NCBI GenBank assembly: GCA_003519645.1
Contig: DOWI01000343.1
Coordinates: forward strand, 401-6,114
DNA length: 5,714 nt
Reading direction: 5' to 3'
Source: Oscillospiraceae bacterium
Lineage (GTDB): Bacteria; Bacillota_A; Clostridia; Oscillospirales; Acutalibacteraceae
Shown here: piece after piece, positions 3,953 through 5,714 of the stretch
How the letters are laid out: each line of letters begins with the position of its first letter
How positions within the stretch are numbered: position 1 is the stretch's first letter
Translations under genes and position numbers: made by a program
The notes under the pieces: generated by a model
What the model was told of the DNA's origin: nothing
The model's input: the letters and a program-made list of their open reading frames with translations, nothing else
Databases searched by the model: none

Positions 3953-5714
3953 ATGGTACTGCCTAAGGTTGCGAAAATAGCAGTTGAGCAGGCTGCATTT
4001 CACTTCGATAAGCTTTACGACTATTATGTTTCGGAGTCTCTCGGTGCCGTGGAACGTGGCTGCCGCGTAATGGTGCCTTTTGGGGGAGGAAACCGGAAAC
4101 GACAGGGAATCATTGTAGATTTTGATGTTGCACCCGACGTGAGAAAACTGAAGCCTGTTTTTTCTGTATTGGATAACAAGCCTCTATTAAGTGAGGAAAT
4201 GATTGAACTTGCTCTTTGGATGAAAGAGCGTACTCTATGCAGCGTGTTCGATGCGGTCCGTGCAATGCTGCCGACAGGATTATATTTAAGAATCAAGCCT
4301 GTGTATAAAGCGGCAGAATGTCCATCGGAGATTTTTGAAGGATTATCAAGGGAAGAACGGGCGGCTTTTTCATATGTTAGCGGCTATACCAAAGGGATTG
4401 AGCGAGAGCGTCTTTTGTCAAAGATGGGGCTTAGTACCGATCATGATTTGCCGGAGCGACTGGTGCGAATGGGCGTGCTGGTTCGCTCCGATGATGCGTT
4501 TCGACGTCTTGGTGATGCAACAATACGAATGGTCAGGCTTGCAATTGACAGGGATAGCTTGCATGAAGCCATTGTTGCTGCCCGCTGTTCAGAAAAACAA
4601 AAGAGTGTTTTAAAGTTGCTTGAGGATGTGGAGTGTGCTTCGGTTCGTGAGATCGGGTACTATTGTGCTGTTACCTCTACGGTGGTTACTACCCTTGAGA
4701 AAAAAGGGCTGGTGGAATGCTATGACAGCGAGATGCTTCGTACTCCTTACGCTGAAACAGTTAAACCTGAAATTATGTCAACACAACTGAATGCTGAACA
4801 GCAGCTAGCATTTGACCAACTATTAAAATTATATACAAGTGGTTCGCCATCAGCTTCCCTTTTATACGGAGTTACCGGAAGCGGTAAAACACAAGTATAT
4901 ATGAATTTAATTGACAGGGTTATAGCCGATGGACGTCATGTGATTGTTATGGTTCCTGAAATATCCCTTACCCCTCAGATGCTTTCTTTGTTTTTAAAAA
5001 GATACGGAAGCCGTATTGCAGTTCTACACAGCGGTCTTGCTATAGGTGAGAGAATGGATGAATGGAAACGGATTAAACGCGGTGAAGCACAAATAACGGT
5101 AGGTACGCGTTCGGCCGTTTTTGCACCGGTAGACAATCTGGGGCTGATTATTATGGATGAGGAGCAAGAACATACTTATAAATCTGAATCCTCTCCTCGC
5201 TATCATGCACGTGATGTAGGACGTTTTCGTTGTGCTAGAAACAACGCGATGTTGTTGCTTACATCCGCAACACCATCTGTTGAAACATATTATGCCGCCC
5301 AGAACGGACGATATTCCTTTCAAAAGCTTACATCTCGATTCGGAGAGGCTTGTCTTCCGGAGGTTGAAATTGTTGATATGCGGCAACAATCCGATTCACT
5401 TATCGGAAGTATTGTGAGCGACCGTCTTAAACAAGAAATCGATCAAACGCTTGAACAGGGACAACAGGCGATTTTGCTGTTAAACCGCCGTGGATACCAT
5501 ACATTTGTATCCTGCCGCACCTGCGGCCATGTAATAACATGCCCGTCGTGCAGTATCAGCCTGACCTACCACCGTGCAAACGGACGTCTAATGTGTCATT
5601 ACTGTGGTCATGCCCAAGATCCAGTGGGTGTTTGCCCTGAATGCGGTTCTCAGAAGATAAGGTATTCCGGACTCGGGACCCAGAGGGCAGAGGAAGAGCT
5701 GGAGGAGCTGTTTC
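3953..5714 (+). CDS. priA: Primosomal protein N' (replication restart helicase PriA), 5' part
   Basis: PriA binds stalled replication forks, unwinds DNA 3' to 5' and starts reloading of the replicative helicase. The frame is open without a stop from ATG 3953 to the right edge, giving 587 codons; full PriA is usually above 700, so the end is cut by the window. The N-terminal 3' DNA-binding domain is visible, with GCRVMVPFGGGNRKRQGII around residues 36-54. A less conserved middle should hold the winged helix. The helicase follows: Walker A GVTGSGKT (306-313), HSGL (359-362), GTRSAVFAP (384-392), a Walker B-type DEEQEHTYK (402-410), TSATPS (437-442) and LNRRGY (510-515). Eight zinc-binding cysteines are all present at 521, 524, 530, 533, 548, 551, 561 and 564. 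GLGTQRAEEEL (573-583) begins the next helicase motif. The fourth residue of DEEQ is Gln, where DEEH is the E. coli form. Identification is firm; the helicase and zinc elements seen here are intact. Confidence 0.96.
   Translation, partial: MVLPKVAKIAVEQAAFHFDKLYDYYVSESLGAVERGCRVMVPFGGGNRKRQGIIVDFDVAPDVRKLKPVFSVLDNKPLLSEEMIELALWMKERTLCSVFDAVRAMLPTGLYLRIKPVYKAAECPSEIFEGLSREERAAFSYVSGYTKGIERERLLSKMGLSTDHDLPERLVRMGVLVRSDDAFRRLGDATIRMVRLAIDRDSLHEAIVAARCSEKQKSVLKLLEDVECASVREIGYYCAVTSTVVTTLEKKGLVECYDSEMLRTPYAETVKPEIMSTQLNAEQQLAFDQLLKLYTSGSPSASLLYGVTGSGKTQVYMNLIDRVIADGRHVIVMVPEISLTPQMLSLFLKRYGSRIAVLHSGLAIGERMDEWKRIKRGEAQITVGTRSAVFAPVDNLGLIIMDEEQEHTYKSESSPRYHARDVGRFRCARNNAMLLLTSATPSVETYYAAQNGRYSFQKLTSRFGEACLPEVEIVDMRQQSDSLIGSIVSDRLKQEIDQTLEQGQQAILLLNRRGYHTFVSCRTCGHVITCPSCSISLTYHRANGRLMCHYCGHAQDPVGVCPECGSQKIRYSGLGTQRAEEELEELF

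Noticed and set aside
4335..4613. Plus-strand frame of 92 codons in the poorly conserved middle of priA, considered as a sign of a frameshift
   Set aside because: The priA frame reads through this stretch without a stop, and recognised PriA motifs flank it on both sides in the same frame, so no frameshift is needed.
5024..5389. Minus-strand open frame of 121 codons opposite the priA helicase core
   Set aside because: It is antisense to conserved helicase motifs, with no ribosome site and no recognisable product.
1..5714. Mobile element, CRISPR array, tRNA/rRNA, toxin-antitoxin or novel defence system
   Set aside because: Nearly all of the window is filled by seven recognisable core genes on one strand; no repeat arrays, transposase motifs, terminal repeats or RNA gene signatures were seen.

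Overview
The window is ordinary core-genome bacterial DNA, with every gene on the plus strand. It suggests a member of the Bacillota, most likely an anaerobic clostridial lineage. The evidence is the gene order yicC(yloC)-remA-gmk-rpoZ-priA, which is the conserved Bacillota order; RemA itself, which is largely confined to this group; strong purine-rich Shine-Dalgarno sites; moderately AT-rich DNA; and a split biotin-dependent decarboxylase of the sodium-pump type. Order or family rank (Oscillospirales-like, for example) is only a guess.

Left part (1-1673): the end of a small biotin-carrier protein is followed after 20 bases by oadA, the carboxyltransferase (alpha) subunit of an oxaloacetate decarboxylase or pyruvate carboxylase type enzyme. 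The biotin domain is a separate protein rather than the C-terminal end of OadA, so the two should act together: biotin on the carrier lysine is carboxylated from oxaloacetate in the OadA active site. The membrane beta subunit that would discharge the CO2 and pump sodium is not in the window and would have to lie upstream or elsewhere.

Middle gap (1674-1863): a strong 12-bp hairpin with a poor U-tract probably ends the decarboxylase operon. An AT-rich stretch follows, then a good sigma-A promoter with a perfect -35, an extended TG motif and a 5/6 -10, which starts the second operon.

Right part (1864-5714): the housekeeping operon. yicC encodes an endoribonuclease-family protein. remA encodes a small DNA-binding regulator. 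gmk encodes guanylate kinase, rpoZ the omega subunit of RNA polymerase, and priA the replication-restart helicase, which runs off the right edge after 587 codons. remA/gmk and gmk/rpoZ each overlap by exactly 8 bases (ATGNNTAA), which implies coupled translation. A second TTGACA in the yicC-remA gap may be an internal promoter. coaBC, which lies between rpoZ and priA in Bacillus subtilis and many relatives, is absent here; only 51 bases separate those genes.

No mobile element, CRISPR array, RNA gene or unknown multi-gene system is visible. The points worth a second look are small-scale: start-site choices, overlaps, a possible leader mini-ORF, the missing coaBC and an atypical terminator.
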